Counted from the first letter of the stretch, positions 42,236 through 50,710 are shown. The stretch is 56,148 bases of DNA from Candidatus Nomurabacteria bacterium GW2011_GWE1_32_28 (GCA_000989515.1 LBOM01000004.1:1-56148); one strand, 5' to 3'. A program made the numbers and translations. Notes: a model not told the origin generated them from the sequence alone.

Positions 42236-43408
42236 TTATTCAATCTCTAATAATTTTTTATTTTTTAATTTAACAACCTTATTTTTCTTTAGATCTTCAA
42301 TTAGTAATGAAAGCTTAAGAGAAGCAACACAAACGACACTATCAGCACCACCATAATATACAAATAATTCCCCATCTTTTACCACAGCACCACACGAATA
42401 TATAACACCTGCTTTAAATCCTTCATTCTCATAATATTCATCAGGTTCTAATATTGGATTTTGTGATTTATATAAAATTTTTGTTGGATCCTTAAAATCA
42501 AGTATCATGGCACCAAGCTTATATCTATTAGGATCTTTTTTATCCATTGCATGATACAGAACAAGCCAACCAATTTCAGTTTTAATTGGAGTAGGACCAA
42601 CTCCTCTTACCATATTATCCCAAGAGCTTTTCCACGAAGGACTACTACTATGTAAACTATTAATAAATTTAGTATCATCAAACTCTTTAAAATCTTCTAT
42701 GTAATCTATCAAGATCTTTGGAGAGATACTGTGCAAAATAGCAAATTTACCATTTATTTTTTCAGGAAATAAAACCCAATTCTTGTGAATCTCTCCTGGT
42801 GGGGAAATTAAAATTGGTTTTTCCCAATTCCATCTTTTTTTCTTAAAATCATCTAATTTTATTGATGTTAAGGCTATACGAAGTGATCCCCAACCATCAA
42901 AAGCTGTATAGAGCATGTATACTGTATAGTCAATCAATGTGACACGTGGATCTTCGCATCCACCATTCCAACCTCCACCCGACACATAATCTATAGGATC
43001 ACCTGATTTTATAAATTTACCAAATTTATGATAAATAGAATGTGTCGGTCTATCTCTAAAATTATGACCATTTATACTAGAGGCATACCCTAACACAGAG
43101 ACATCATTATCGCCAATTGCTCTATAAATAAGATGAATCTTACCATCAGCCATAAATGCTGCTGGATTAAAGGTTGCTTTTGATTCCCAAGAATACAATC
43201 GTGGTTCAATAATTGGGTTATATAGTGATCTTTCAAGTTTTATTCCTTTTGTTTTTTTAACTATTTTTTTAGAAGATTTTTTTACAACTTTCTTTGTTGT
43301 TTTTTTTGTTTTAATTTTAATAACGCTTTTTTTAACTGTTTTTTTAATAACTTTTTTGGGAATTTTTCTAACTAACTTTTTTGTTTTTTTCTTTAGAATT
43401 TTTACCAT
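42236..43408 (-). CDS. GH130 phosphorylase-like protein with lysine-rich N-terminal tail
   Basis: 390 residues. Residues 1-55 consist largely of Lys with Val, Ile and Thr (KKKTKKLVRKIPKKVIKK..), resembling histone H1-type tails; the GH130 domain follows (SWESKATFNPAAFM, GGCEDPRVTL at ~150, FVYYGGADSVVCVA). The tail could bind nucleic acid or an anionic cell-wall polymer. Same operon as the tandem GH130 and the cytidylyltransferase. Confidence 0.85.
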   Translation of the reverse strand: MVKILKKKTKKLVRKIPKKVIKKTVKKSVIKIKTKKTTKKVVKKSSKKIVKKTKGIKLERSLYNPIIEPRLYSWESKATFNPAAFMADGKIHLIYRAIGDNDVSVLGYASSINGHNFRDRPTHSIYHKFGKFIKSGDPIDYVSGGGWNGGCEDPRVTLIDYTVYMLYTAFDGWGSLRIALTSIKLDDFKKKRWNWEKPILISPPGEIHKNWVLFPEKINGKFAILHSISPKILIDYIEDFKEFDDTKFINSLHSSSPSWKSSWDNMVRGVGPTPIKTEIGWLVLYHAMDKKDPNRYKLGAMILDFKDPTKILYKSQNPILEPDEYYENEGFKAGVIYSCGAVVKDGELFVYYGGADSVVCVASLKLSLLIEDLKKNKVVKLKNKKLLEIE

Positions 43409-43423
43409 GTTATAGACATTATA

Positions 43424-43460
43424 CCCCGTAGTGAAACTTTTTTAAAGTTCTATTACGGGG
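43424..43460. repeat. 37-bp palindrome between the cytidylyltransferase and GH130 genes
   Basis: CCCCGTAGTGAAACTTT-TTT-AAAGTTCTATTACGGGG-type arms (17 bases each, three mismatched positions). On the minus strand it is followed by GGGGTATAAT, a -10 box nine bases before the GH130 start, so it may combine a terminator and a promoter. Confidence 0.65.
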
Positions 43461-43464
43461 CATA

Positions 43465-43941
43465 CTACTTTTTTAATTTATTTGAGTATTCTTTTAAAAG
43501 CTTTGAAGAACTCTTTATCTTGCCACCTTTCCCAATATTAAATACCATTTCTATGCCAAGTCTTTCACAAACTTCATATTCTGAAGATGGCAAATCATTA
43601 TCATCAGGTTTCCTATCTCCGCCATTAGCAAAAATGTGAGGTTTAATCTTTAACAATTCTTTGCAAACACTAATATCTTTCGTATTCTTCTTATGACTAG
43701 ACACCACTACTTCATCCACACAATGAAGGGCTTCTATTATTTCTTTCCTTTCTTTATGAGACATAAATACTGGCTTACCTTTAACATCAAACCAATTATC
43801 ATTATTTAAAATAACTACTAATTTATCTCCTAGTTTTTTTGCTTCCTGCATATAACGAATATGCCCTATATGAAGTGGGTCAAATCCCCCACTAACTGCT
43901 ACTATTTTTTTTGATTTTTTTTTGAAAACTTTCTTTTTCAT
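43465..43941 (-). CDS. Cytidylyltransferase-family nucleotidyltransferase
   Basis: 158 residues. SGGFDPLHIGHIRYMQEAKKLGD carries the HxGH signature (HIGH), ILNNDNWFDVKGKPVFM, SHKERKEIIEAL, SSxHKKNTKD. Same fold as glycerol-3-phosphate cytidylyltransferase and RfaE-type enzymes; it makes a nucleotide-activated sugar or polyol. Lys-rich first 12 residues, like its downstream neighbour. First gene of the operon, which points to envelope glycoconjugate metabolism. Confidence 0.85.
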   Translation of the reverse strand: MKKKVFKKKSKKIVAVSGGFDPLHIGHIRYMQEAKKLGDKLVVILNNDNWFDVKGKPVFMSHKERKEIIEALHCVDEVVVSSHKKNTKDISVCKELLKIKPHIFANGGDRKPDDNDLPSSEYEVCERLGIEMVFNIGKGGKIKSSSKLLKEYSNKLKK

Positions 43942-43947
43942 ATTATT

Positions 43948-43953
43948 ATTATA
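43948..43953 (-). promoter_or_regulatory. -10 box for the cytidylyltransferase operon, leaderless spacing
   Basis: TATAAT, six bases (AATAAT), ATG at 43941. Confidence 0.55.
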
Positions 43954-43994
43954 CCAAAAAAGAAGAAATAATTGGGTAATTTATATCTTTCTGA

Positions 43995-44000
43995 TATACT
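43995..44000 (+). promoter_or_regulatory. Extended -10 box for the EamA gene, leaderless spacing
   Basis: TGATATACT (TATACT at 43995-44000), seven bases, then the ATG at 44008. This supports 44008 as the start over the TTG at 43972. Confidence 0.5.
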
Positions 44001-44007
44001 TTATACT

Positions 44008-44454
44008 ATGTATATAGTATATGCTTTGTTGGGTGCAGTTATGGCGAGTGCTGGAACAATCTTTGCAAAATTAGGACTTAAAGGAGTTGATGCAAATTTA
44101 TTAACAGCAATTCGTGGAATTGTGATGGCTCTTATCGTTTCTATTGCTGCTTTATCGTTAGGAAAACTCACAGCGACTACGTTATCTTCTCTTTCTACTA
44201 AACAATGGGTCTTTGTAGTTCTTTCAGGGCTTGGTGGAGCTTTATCTTGGATTTTTTTCTATCAAGCACTATCTGTCGGTCCTACGGTAGCTGTGACTGT
44301 CATCGATAAATTATCTATCACATTTACTGCGATTCTTGCGGTAGTCGTCTTAGCGGAAGGTATCACATTACAAGCAGGTATAGGTCTTACACTTGTTGTG
44401 TTAGGAACACTACTAGTCGCTATTCCTTGGGAGAAAATCCAAAAACTTTTCTAG
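44008..44454 (+). CDS. Half-size EamA/DMT-family transporter
   Basis: 148 residues from ATG 44008 (a longer TTG-start reading from 43972 would place 12 residues before the first helix). Five hydrophobic segments with MASAGTIFAKLGLKGVDANL, AIRGIVMAL and VTVIDKLSITFTAILAV, i.e. one EamA repeat in place of the usual two, so it should act as a homodimer. Metabolite or drug transport. Followed directly by a palindromic element. Confidence 0.85.
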   Translation: MYIVYALLGAVMASAGTIFAKLGLKGVDANLLTAIRGIVMALIVSIAALSLGKLTATTLSSLSTKQWVFVVLSGLGGALSWIFFYQALSVGPTVAVTVIDKLSITFTAILAVVVLAEGITLQAGIGLTLVVLGTLLVAIPWEKIQKLF

Positions 44455-44455
44455 A

Positions 44456-44538
44456 AAAAAGAGTAAATATAAAAGTTTTCGCCTGCGGACACTGACTTCG
44501 TTTTGTTCGCCAGAAAATTTTTGATATTTACTCTTTTT
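44456..44538. repeat. 83-bp palindromic element between convergent genes
   Basis: Perfect 15-bp outer arms AAAAAGAGTAAATAT (44456-44470) and ATATTTACTCTTTTT (44524-44538), inner imperfect AAAAGTTTTC/AAAATTTT pairing and a CG-containing core. Lies between the EamA gene and the convergent SIMPL gene; also a bidirectional terminator. Confidence 0.8.
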
Positions 44539-44541
44539 ATA

Positions 44542-45216
44542 TTATTTAACTAAAAAGCTTAGAGTAGAAACCAAACGTATCTTTTTATATTCAGGTGAAC
44601 CTGGATCTTTATCAGTAATATCAAATGCTCCTTGATTTCCGCGATGAAGGCCTCCTAAAACAGAACCAGATTCTTTTGCAATTTGTTGTGCTGTATCTTT
44701 AGCATTTTTTAATGCTTCAGCCAACATTTCTGGCTTTATACTATTTATATCTGAAAATTCAAATGAAATATAATTCTGATTCATTACTATACCATTTTTA
44801 ACTAAGATTAAAGTATCTTTAGAAGCAGTCTTAATCAAATCAACTTTTTTGGTATATACAGAAAGTTGAGTAGTTGAGTTATATCTAAATAAAGCATCTC
44901 TATATGTATCTTGATATATATTTACAGGAGCTACATTTATTTCTCCATCTTCAAAACCTTTTTCTTTTAAGAAAACTTTTATAGTATTAATATTTTTATC
45001 AATATCGGAATATAGAGAATCTACATTGTTTGATTTAGTATCAAAACTAATTGACCATATAGCAACATCTGCCTTCACTATTTTTTCTGATAATCCTTTT
45101 ACTTCTACATAAGATCCTTGTTTAGAAAAATCTTTAGCAGAAAAGAAAAAAACAGCTGAAAAAATTAATAATATTAAACCTAGAGCTAAAATAGTGTAAT
45201 TTTTTGTATTTTCCAT
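44542..45216 (-). CDS. SIMPL-domain (DUF541) protein
   Basis: 224 residues. N-terminal membrane anchor (YTILALGLILLIFSAVFFF) and an exported SIMPL domain (VEVKGLSEKIVKADVAIWSI, DINKNI..FLKEKGFEDGEINV, ISFEFSDINSIKPEMLAEAL). Exported anchored protein of unknown role; relatives are linked to oxidative stress. A TATAAT lies nine bases before its ATG. Confidence 0.85.
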   Translation of the reverse strand: MENTKNYTILALGLILLIFSAVFFFSAKDFSKQGSYVEVKGLSEKIVKADVAIWSISFDTKSNNVDSLYSDIDKNINTIKVFLKEKGFEDGEINVAPVNIYQDTYRDALFRYNSTTQLSVYTKKVDLIKTASKDTLILVKNGIVMNQNYISFEFSDINSIKPEMLAEALKNAKDTAQQIAKESGSVLGGLHRGNQGAFDITDKDPGSPEYKKIRLVSTLSFLVK

Positions 45217-45259
45217 AATTTATATATTATAACATAAAACAAATCTAATAATAAATAAG

Positions 45260-45703
45260 TTATACACTATTCTTGTTATTAAACTCTTCCTCTATTTTAT
45301 CTAAATGACGTGATATTTCCTTTACTTCTTCTCCTATTTCTTTTATTACTTCTGTTTCTGCTTTTATTTCTGCTTCTGTTTTCTCTTCCAATCTTTTTTC
45401 TCCTTTAATTCCAGAAATTATCGCTTGGGTACCAATAAAATCAAAAACAAATAAACCTGTTGATAAAAGTAAAATACTACCTATCACTAAAGATAATGGA
45501 CCATCCCACCAAGGAAGATCACCCAAACTTATAGACCCATTTAATTGATAAGAAAAAATAATTTGTGTAAAAAAATCAGCTGTATGCCAAATACCACGCC
45601 AAAACATAACTATACCGACGCCACCAATAAAGGCATAAAGTATAGGATAATGACTCAACCTACCTCTTATTTTATCTTCTAATTTATCAAAAAAATTTAA
45701 CAT
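45260..45703 (-). CDS. Small membrane protein, CPR-type hypothetical
   Basis: 147 residues. Two or three membrane helices (~18-38 HYPILYAFIGGVGIVMFWRG, ~67-90), then a charged C-terminal coiled coil (ETEVIKEIGEEVKEISRHLD). Good Shine-Dalgarno AAGGAG four bases before the ATG, in contrast to the leaderless genes. Function unknown. Confidence 0.75.
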   Translation of the reverse strand: MLNFFDKLEDKIRGRLSHYPILYAFIGGVGIVMFWRGIWHTADFFTQIIFSYQLNGSISLGDLPWWDGPLSLVIGSILLLSTGLFVFDFIGTQAIISGIKGEKRLEEKTEAEIKAETEVIKEIGEEVKEISRHLDKIEEEFNNKNSV

Positions 45704-45743
45704 AGACTCCTTAAATACATTTTTAATTAATAAAAATTCTTAA

Positions 45744-45775
45744 AATCTTTTAAGATAAAAATATCTTTTAAGATT
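45744..45775. terminator. Palindromic terminator overlapping the 41-aa gene stop
   Basis: Perfect 14-bp arms AATCTTTTAAGATA (45744-45757) and TATCTTTTAAGATT (45762-45775) with a 4-base loop. It includes the first two bases of the stop codon. Confidence 0.7.
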
Positions 45776-45899
45776 ATCCACGTTTCTTTCCTGTAGATTT
45801 TCCCGCGAGCATAAGCTTCTTTATCTCAATTCTTTTCTTTGTTTTATGAGAACGTCTTGATTTATTCTTAGGACTAAGTGTTGTACTTCTTTTTGCCAT
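45774..45899 (-). CDS. Very basic 41-residue protein
   Basis: Starts MAKRSTTLSPKNKSRRSHKT and ends GKKRG; 15 or so Lys/Arg. It has its own palindromic terminator and a dyad upstream. It looks like a small ribosome- or nucleic-acid-associated protein, but no ribosomal family was recognised (not bS20, bL34, bL35, or Thx by eye). Confidence 0.55.
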   Translation of the reverse strand: MAKRSTTLSPKNKSRRSHKTKKRIEIKKLMLAGKSTGKKRG

Positions 45900-45906
45900 A
45901 TATTTG

Positions 45907-45920
45907 ACCGTTTAAACGGT
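45907..45920. promoter_or_regulatory. Perfect 14-bp dyad upstream of the basic 41-aa gene
   Basis: ACCGTTTAAACGGT, fully self-complementary, 8 bases before the ATG. Candidate operator. Confidence 0.45.
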
Positions 45921-46057
45921 AATTCTTATTTATTAATAATAAAACAACTTAACTATATTATACTTTAAATACTTATATAACTCAAGAAAAATATCATCAA
46001 TATTAAATAAATAAACCGAAACTTAAAAATATTAAACAAAATAAAAAACAAAAAGAA

Positions 46058-46098
46058 AACCCCCTACTAGAGTTAAGTTCTCTTCTGTAGGGGGGGTA
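46058..46098 (-). terminator. Intrinsic terminator after the zinc-finger protein gene
   Basis: ACCCCCTAC (46059-46067) pairs with GTAGGGGGG (46087-46095); on the minus strand T-rich TTTTCTTTTTG follows. Confidence 0.85.
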
Positions 46099-46117
46099 AT
46101 TAATTTTAATTTAAGCT

Positions 46118-46420
46118 TTATGTGGTGCCATTAGGTGAATTTGGTAATCCTTTCCACCATTTCTTTGCTAAGGAAGGAGCAGAGTCAAAACTATAAAAAA
46201 GATATCCACCTTCATTATTCGAAGTTTTAACAGGAATAGCAGGAATCCAAGAGCCAATTAGTTTGATTTCTTTTTCTTTGCACTTGTTACAGAGAAGATT
46301 TTTATCCTCAGGGAAAAAATTACGCCAGATTTTAACCCCTGACGTACCACAACTTTTACAGCTATAAGAGCTTAAATCAAAACCATTTAAATAAGAATCA
46401 ATACTTTTTTTGATTTTCAT
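46118..46420 (-). CDS. Small zinc-finger-like hypothetical protein
   Basis: 100 residues from the ATG at 46420, which has a Shine-Dalgarno AAGGA seven bases upstream; the longer frame start at 46489 has none. CKSCG and CNKCK pairs form a zinc ribbon (~21-50); the C-terminal half is aromatic (EGGYLFYSFDSAPSLAKKWW). No family recognised. Monocistronic with a strong terminator. Confidence 0.65.
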   Translation of the reverse strand: MKIKKSIDSYLNGFDLSSYSCKSCGTSGVKIWRNFFPEDKNLLCNKCKEKEIKLIGSWIPAIPVKTSNNEGGYLFYSFDSAPSLAKKWWKGLPNSPNGTT

Positions 46421-46622
46421 TTGTAATTCCTTAAATTGTTTGATATTAATTATTGAGTTATTTCTATCTCTAGAATAATTTAGAAACAAAAATAACCCAA
46501 CAAATAATCAATGGAATTAGTTTTCAAAGATCAAAAAACTTTAACTAGAATAACAACTTTATGATAAAAAGTCAATAGAGAATAAAATTAAATTATTAAA
46601 ATAAGTAGAGTTGATTTAAAAA

Positions 46623-47183
46623 CTATATTTTGCCGATTAAATCGATTCCTGGTTTAAGAGTTTCTTCTCCAGGTTCCCAACTTGCTGGACAGACATTTCC
46701 ATCATGCTCTTCAACAAATTTTGCAGCTTCTAATTTACGAAGCATTTCTTTTGCGCTTCGTCCAATATTATTATCATGAATTTCTATTGTTTTTAAAATA
46801 CCCTCTGGATTAATAACAAAAGTACCACGCAAAGATACACCTTCATTTTCAACATACGTACCAAACATTTTTGAAATATTCCCAGTTGGATCGGCCAACA
46901 TCGGATATTGAATTTTACTAATCGCAGGTGAATTGTCATGCCATGCTTTATGAACAAAGACTGTGTCTGTACTAATACTCATAATTTCACCTCCAAGTTT
47001 TTTTATTTCTTCATAATATTTTTGAGCATCTTCTAATTCTGTGGGACATACAAAAGTAAAATCAGCTGGATAGAAAATTAAAACTACCCATTTACCTCTA
47101 TAATCTGAAAATTTTATTTTTTTAATATTATTATTCTGATACGCTTCAACTTCAAAATCAGGAATTAAATTATTTATATTCAT
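46623..47183 (-). CDS. ahpC: Peroxiredoxin, AhpC/2-Cys type
   Basis: 186 residues. Peroxidatic Cys46 in FTFVCPTELED, resolving Cys165 in GNVCPASWEPG. Typical 2-Cys arrangement, forms head-to-tail dimers and decamers reducing H2O2 and alkyl hydroperoxides. Extended -10 TGCTATAAT is seven bases before the ATG. No AhpF is adjacent; reductant would be thioredoxin or another donor. Confidence 0.95.
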   Translation of the reverse strand: MNINNLIPDFEVEAYQNNNIKKIKFSDYRGKWVVLIFYPADFTFVCPTELEDAQKYYEEIKKLGGEIMSISTDTVFVHKAWHDNSPAISKIQYPMLADPTGNISKMFGTYVENEGVSLRGTFVINPEGILKTIEIHDNNIGRSAKEMLRKLEAAKFVEEHDGNVCPASWEPGEETLKPGIDLIGKI

Positions 47184-47190
47184 AACATGA

Positions 47191-47196
47191 ATTATA
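47191..47196 (-). promoter_or_regulatory. Extended -10 box for ahpC, leaderless spacing
   Basis: TGC-TATAAT, seven bases (TCATGTT), ATG at 47183. Confidence 0.6.
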
Positions 47197-47298
47197 GCAT
47201 AATTACTAAAATGTCAATATAGCCCTAATAAAATATGGCTCTAAATTTTTTATGAACAGATAATATTCAAATAGAAATAATAAAAAAATAATTAATAA

Positions 47299-48435
47299 TT
47301 ACCTATACTTACCAATAGCATCTCTTAAAACAGACATTATTTCAGCATTTATAACCACCGGGTCTAATATTTTTCTTAAATTATTAATCTGTCTTGGCAA
47401 TATCTGCTGTCCACATAATTCTTTTACCCTCTGTACAACTTTTTTATTATCCTTAAAAGATATTACCATATTACTTAATCCTGCCGTTTTTAAAACTTCT
47501 GCACATCCCATATTATCGCTGACCAAAACAGGTATACCCATACAAACCGCTTCCATTGGAACATTCCCAAAGGTTTCAAATAATGAAGGGCAAATAATTA
47601 AACCATGGGAAGAATAAAATTTTAGTAATTCATCATGTGTCATAGAAGTAAATCTATTTATTGTTTTTGGAATGTTTTTAATTTTTGAGTCACCAGTTAC
47701 AAAAGAAGCTTCGTGCTCCCACTCATCTTTTTTAAGCATATTATGAATTTCAAAAAAACTTTTAAAGTTTTTTATTTTATCCCATCTACCTACCGCAGCG
47801 ATTCTTCTCTCTGTACTCCTAAAAACTAATTTGTCTTCTGGAACCTTAAAAGAATTCGGAACAATAAAAGCATTTTTAATTTCTTTTTTTATAATCTCTT
47901 TCTCTACCACATCTAAACACAAGCGTGATGGAAAGATAAAGTGACTAACTCTTTTTTGAAATGACTTTTCTATTTCATTAAAAAACTTTTTTAATTTGGG
48001 TTTAAAACTTTCTGTCTCTTTTGAATAAACACCTGCATATCTTAATACAATTGGAATCTTTAATTCATGAGCAGCTATCGAAATAATCCATGGTATATAA
48101 TATGTTCCATTAAGAAAAACAACATCTGGTTTGTCTTTTGAAAGAATTTCTTTTATTATTTTAATAATAGGTCTATATTTTCTTTCAAGATCCTTCAAAT
48201 TTTTAGAAGAATATATTGCCTTAGAAATTGGAATATCATGTATATTAATAATATGATGATTAAACCAATCAGGAGAAAGGTGTCTAAAAATTATTGGGCT
48301 TTGTATGTATCTTTTACTATTTAATTCAATACCAATTATTCCTTTATCTTTTTCATTTAGCGAATCCATAAAATTAACATTGGATCTGGTTATTCCTCCA
48401 ATATATTCTCGTGTGATGTTTGTAGCTATTCTCAT
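47299..48435 (-). CDS. Glycosyltransferase family 4-like (GT-B)
   Basis: 378 residues. N-terminal IGGITRSNVNFMDSL, linker, then the nucleotide-sugar-binding half with AVGRWDKIKNFKSFFEI, SSHGLIICPSLFETFGNVPM (E-x7-E-type FGNVPMEAVCMG) and SDNMGCAEVLKTAGL. Adds sugars to a surface glycan or lipid. Monocistronic; TAAGAT with an upstream TGA sits six bases before the ATG. Confidence 0.88.
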   Translation of the reverse strand: MRIATNITREYIGGITRSNVNFMDSLNEKDKGIIGIELNSKRYIQSPIIFRHLSPDWFNHHIINIHDIPISKAIYSSKNLKDLERKYRPIIKIIKEILSKDKPDVVFLNGTYYIPWIISIAAHELKIPIVLRYAGVYSKETESFKPKLKKFFNEIEKSFQKRVSHFIFPSRLCLDVVEKEIIKKEIKNAFIVPNSFKVPEDKLVFRSTERRIAAVGRWDKIKNFKSFFEIHNMLKKDEWEHEASFVTGDSKIKNIPKTINRFTSMTHDELLKFYSSHGLIICPSLFETFGNVPMEAVCMGIPVLVSDNMGCAEVLKTAGLSNMVISFKDNKKVVQRVKELCGQQILPRQINNLRKILDPVVINAEIMSVLRDAIGKYR

Positions 48436-48441
48436 TTTTAT

Positions 48442-48447
48442 ATCTTA
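48442..48447 (-). promoter_or_regulatory. -10-like box for the glycosyltransferase gene, leaderless spacing
   Basis: TGA-TAAGAT, six bases (ATAAAA), ATG at 48435. Confidence 0.4.
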
Positions 48448-48588
48448 TCACAGATTCAAGCTTCTACTAACTTACAAAATACGGTTTAAAATTTTACTCC
48501 AAACTTGGGATGATTTTCAAATAGCTATTCTAGATAGATAATACACTTTATAATACTACTCACGATATCTCACTATAGAGTTCATAAT

Positions 48589-49365
48589 TTAATAAACTTT
48601 CTTATTAGATGGTAATGGAATAAAAATACTAGTTCTTTTTTTGTATTCTATAAAATCTGGATTTTCTTCCATTTTCTTTTCAAGTAGTGAAATTCCAGAA
48701 ACTTTCAAAATTAAAATTGTTATTGTTAAAGGACCTATAACACTAAGCCATCCAAAAGGAACACTAAATGCAATAAGCCAAATCCCCCACCATCCTGTTA
48801 CTTCACCAAAATAATTTGGGTGACGAGTATATTGCCAAAGGCCACTTTGCATGATTTTTCCTTTATTTTCCGGGTTTTTAATAAAACGAGATAGTTGTGC
48901 ATCGCCAACAGTTTCAAAGAAAAAACCAACAATCCAAACTAAAACACCAACAATCTCGATAATACCAATTCCTTGTCCAGCGCTTTTATTAATAATCAAT
49001 ACGGGCAAAACAATTAAAAATAAAAATATTCCTTGTAAAATATAAACTTGAAAATAAGAACGAAGGTAAAACCATTTACCCCATTCTTTCCTCCAAACTA
49101 TATATCTATAATCCTCTGTCTTTCCCTTATTCCTAAAATATATATGCCAGGCTAAACGCAAACCCCAAATACTTACCAAAAATCCTACAAGTAGTCCCTT
49201 TAAATTAAAATTAATAGAAATTAGATAAGATGCCCAAGAAAGAAGTATAAACCCAAATCCCCAAGCCACATCGGCAACATCATTTCTTTTTCTAAAAATA
49301 GAAATAATAAACCAAATACTCATGTAGAAAAATAATATAATTCCAAGGGTTAAAAAATAGTTCAT
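48589..49365 (-). CDS. DUF1295 / steroid 5-alpha-reductase-like membrane protein
   Basis: 258 residues with about seven hydrophobic segments. C-terminal LWQYTRHPNYFGEVTGWWG is the hallmark RHPNY motif of DUF1295 and isoprenylcysteine methyltransferase-like proteins, followed by LLEKKMEENPDFIEYKKRTS. Likely an NADPH-dependent lipid reductase or methyltransferase in the membrane. Overlaps the DUF2177 stop by 4 bp; three-gene operon. Confidence 0.88.
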   Translation of the reverse strand: MNYFLTLGIILFFYMSIWFIISIFRKRNDVADVAWGFGFILLSWASYLISINFNLKGLLVGFLVSIWGLRLAWHIYFRNKGKTEDYRYIVWRKEWGKWFYLRSYFQVYILQGIFLFLIVLPVLIINKSAGQGIGIIEIVGVLVWIVGFFFETVGDAQLSRFIKNPENKGKIMQSGLWQYTRHPNYFGEVTGWWGIWLIAFSVPFGWLSVIGPLTITILILKVSGISLLEKKMEENPDFIEYKKRTSIFIPLPSNKKVY

Positions 49366-49760
49366 AAACCAATTTTAGAAGCAATGAAAAAACTCACAAC
49401 TGACACAGAGGCAGCCAATACTGTGCCCCAAATTAAATCTATAATAGTTACCACAAGTGGCCAATCTTTAATTGTTGCAAGATTAGTTAGGTCATATGTA
49501 GCATAAGTAATAAACCCGAACAGTGCTCCAAGTAATAGAGCTGTCACCCAAGAATTCTTCTCTAGAGCTGGCATAATTACAAAAATAATTAAACCAACAA
49601 TAAATATTAAATAAAAAACAATTGCCGCCGTCCAATTGATATTGGTTTTCATTAAAAACCCAATATGTTTAGCATAGAAATTTTTAGCAACCAATCCAAG
49701 CCAAATCATATCAATGATAAAGAAAACTGGAAGTGTAATAAGATAAAGTTTTAGAAACAT
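49362..49760 (-). CDS. DUF2177 membrane protein
   Basis: 132 residues, four membrane helices: FFIIDMIWLGLVAKNFYAKH, NWTAAIVFYLIFIVGLIIF, ALLLGALFGFITYATYDLTN (Y-D-L-T-N motif) and VTIIDLIWGTVLAASVS. DUF2177 family, often next to DUF1295 genes. Role unknown. Confidence 0.88.
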   Translation of the reverse strand: MFLKLYLITLPVFFIIDMIWLGLVAKNFYAKHIGFLMKTNINWTAAIVFYLIFIVGLIIFVIMPALEKNSWVTALLLGALFGFITYATYDLTNLATIKDWPLVVTIIDLIWGTVLAASVSVVSFFIASKIGL

Positions 49761-49769
49761 AATAATAAT

Positions 49770-50531
49770 TTATTTTTTATAAATAATCCTCCCAATAAAA
49801 GACAAAACCAAAAACAAGCATATAATCACTATTGCTATAATACTCGGATACTGTCCACCAAAACCGACAACAGACAAATGTTTAAAAAGTATCCAAGAAT
49901 ACGCCCATACTAGTACTAAACCATATGCAATATTTTTATCTTTATTCATTCGTAAAATTCCAATCAACGCTCCAACAAGCAATACAATACTTGTCCACAG
50001 ATAGTCTGCAATACCAAATCCGTTCCAGCCGATACTTACAAAAAGTACTGCAATATTAGCAATTGCCGCAACAGTTATCCAACCGAAATAAATACTAAAT
50101 GGTGCCCATATAAAAAGTTTTTCAAATGATGAAAATTGCTCAACACGAATAATATCGGCAATTTTGATTAGAAAAATTAGTAGTACCACCATAATGAGTA
50201 CAGAGAGAGCAATATAATCATAATGCCAAGCAAATATCCACGAGATATTGGCAAGCGATGTGGCAACAAAAAGCGGATTAATTTTCTGGATGAGTTCTAC
50301 TTTTTTTTGATCTTTTTTTACAAACTGATATATCACATATACTCCCAACAAAAGATAAATCAAACCCCAAATAGAAAAAGCTGGACCAGCCGGCGCGAAT
50401 AGGTTTGGATAAGCATCCGATATAGTACCAGTAGAACGATTATTAATGGGCAAACCATTAGCCAAAAAATTAACAACAACCATGGCGACATATGCTACCC
50501 CCGAAAAAATTTTTAAAAATGTATTTTTCAT
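49770..50531 (-). CDS. TspO/MBR-related membrane protein
   Basis: 253 residues, about seven hydrophobic segments. The N-terminal part shows NLFAPAGPAFSIWGLIYLLLG, the W-x-P-type motif region of TspO-like proteins, and VATSLANISWIFAWHYD. TspO proteins bind porphyrins and sterols; this one is longer than TspO (~160 aa) and fits the related COG family seen with DUF1295/DUF2177. First gene of the operon with its own leaderless-type promoter. Confidence 0.75.
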   Translation of the reverse strand: MKNTFLKIFSGVAYVAMVVVNFLANGLPINNRSTGTISDAYPNLFAPAGPAFSIWGLIYLLLGVYVIYQFVKKDQKKVELIQKINPLFVATSLANISWIFAWHYDYIALSVLIMVVLLIFLIKIADIIRVEQFSSFEKLFIWAPFSIYFGWITVAAIANIAVLFVSIGWNGFGIADYLWTSIVLLVGALIGILRMNKDKNIAYGLVLVWAYSWILFKHLSVVGFGGQYPSIIAIVIICLFLVLSFIGRIIYKK

Positions 50532-50537
50532 AAAGAA

Positions 50538-50543
50538 ATTATA
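50538..50543 (-). promoter_or_regulatory. -10 box for the TspO-like operon, leaderless spacing
   Basis: TATAAT, six bases (TTCTTT), ATG at 50531. Confidence 0.55.
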
Positions 50544-50617
50544 TCATAGATTAAAACTTCTATTAAGATAGTCCTTCAATAAATTCAAGACAAAACAAAA
50601 TAAAAATTATAAATATT

Positions 50618-50708
50618 GCTCGTGAGGTAAGGTGATATTTCTTTACAGTAACAGTATACCTTTTCAATATCTAAACGAAAGCCAAGTAATTGGATTTCTC
50701 TCACGAGC
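50618..50708. repeat. 91-bp element with inverted ends near tRNA-Asn
   Basis: GCTCGTGAG (50618-50626) and CTCACGAGC (50700-50708) are perfect 9-bp arms; the interior shows little further pairing. Of the size of the other palindromic elements but less complete. Confidence 0.45.
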
Positions 50709-50710
50709 CC

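Noticed and set aside
43972-44007. TTG start at 43972 for the EamA gene
   Set aside because: The 12 added residues precede the first helix and overlap the promoter; the ATG at 44008 fits the -10 spacing.
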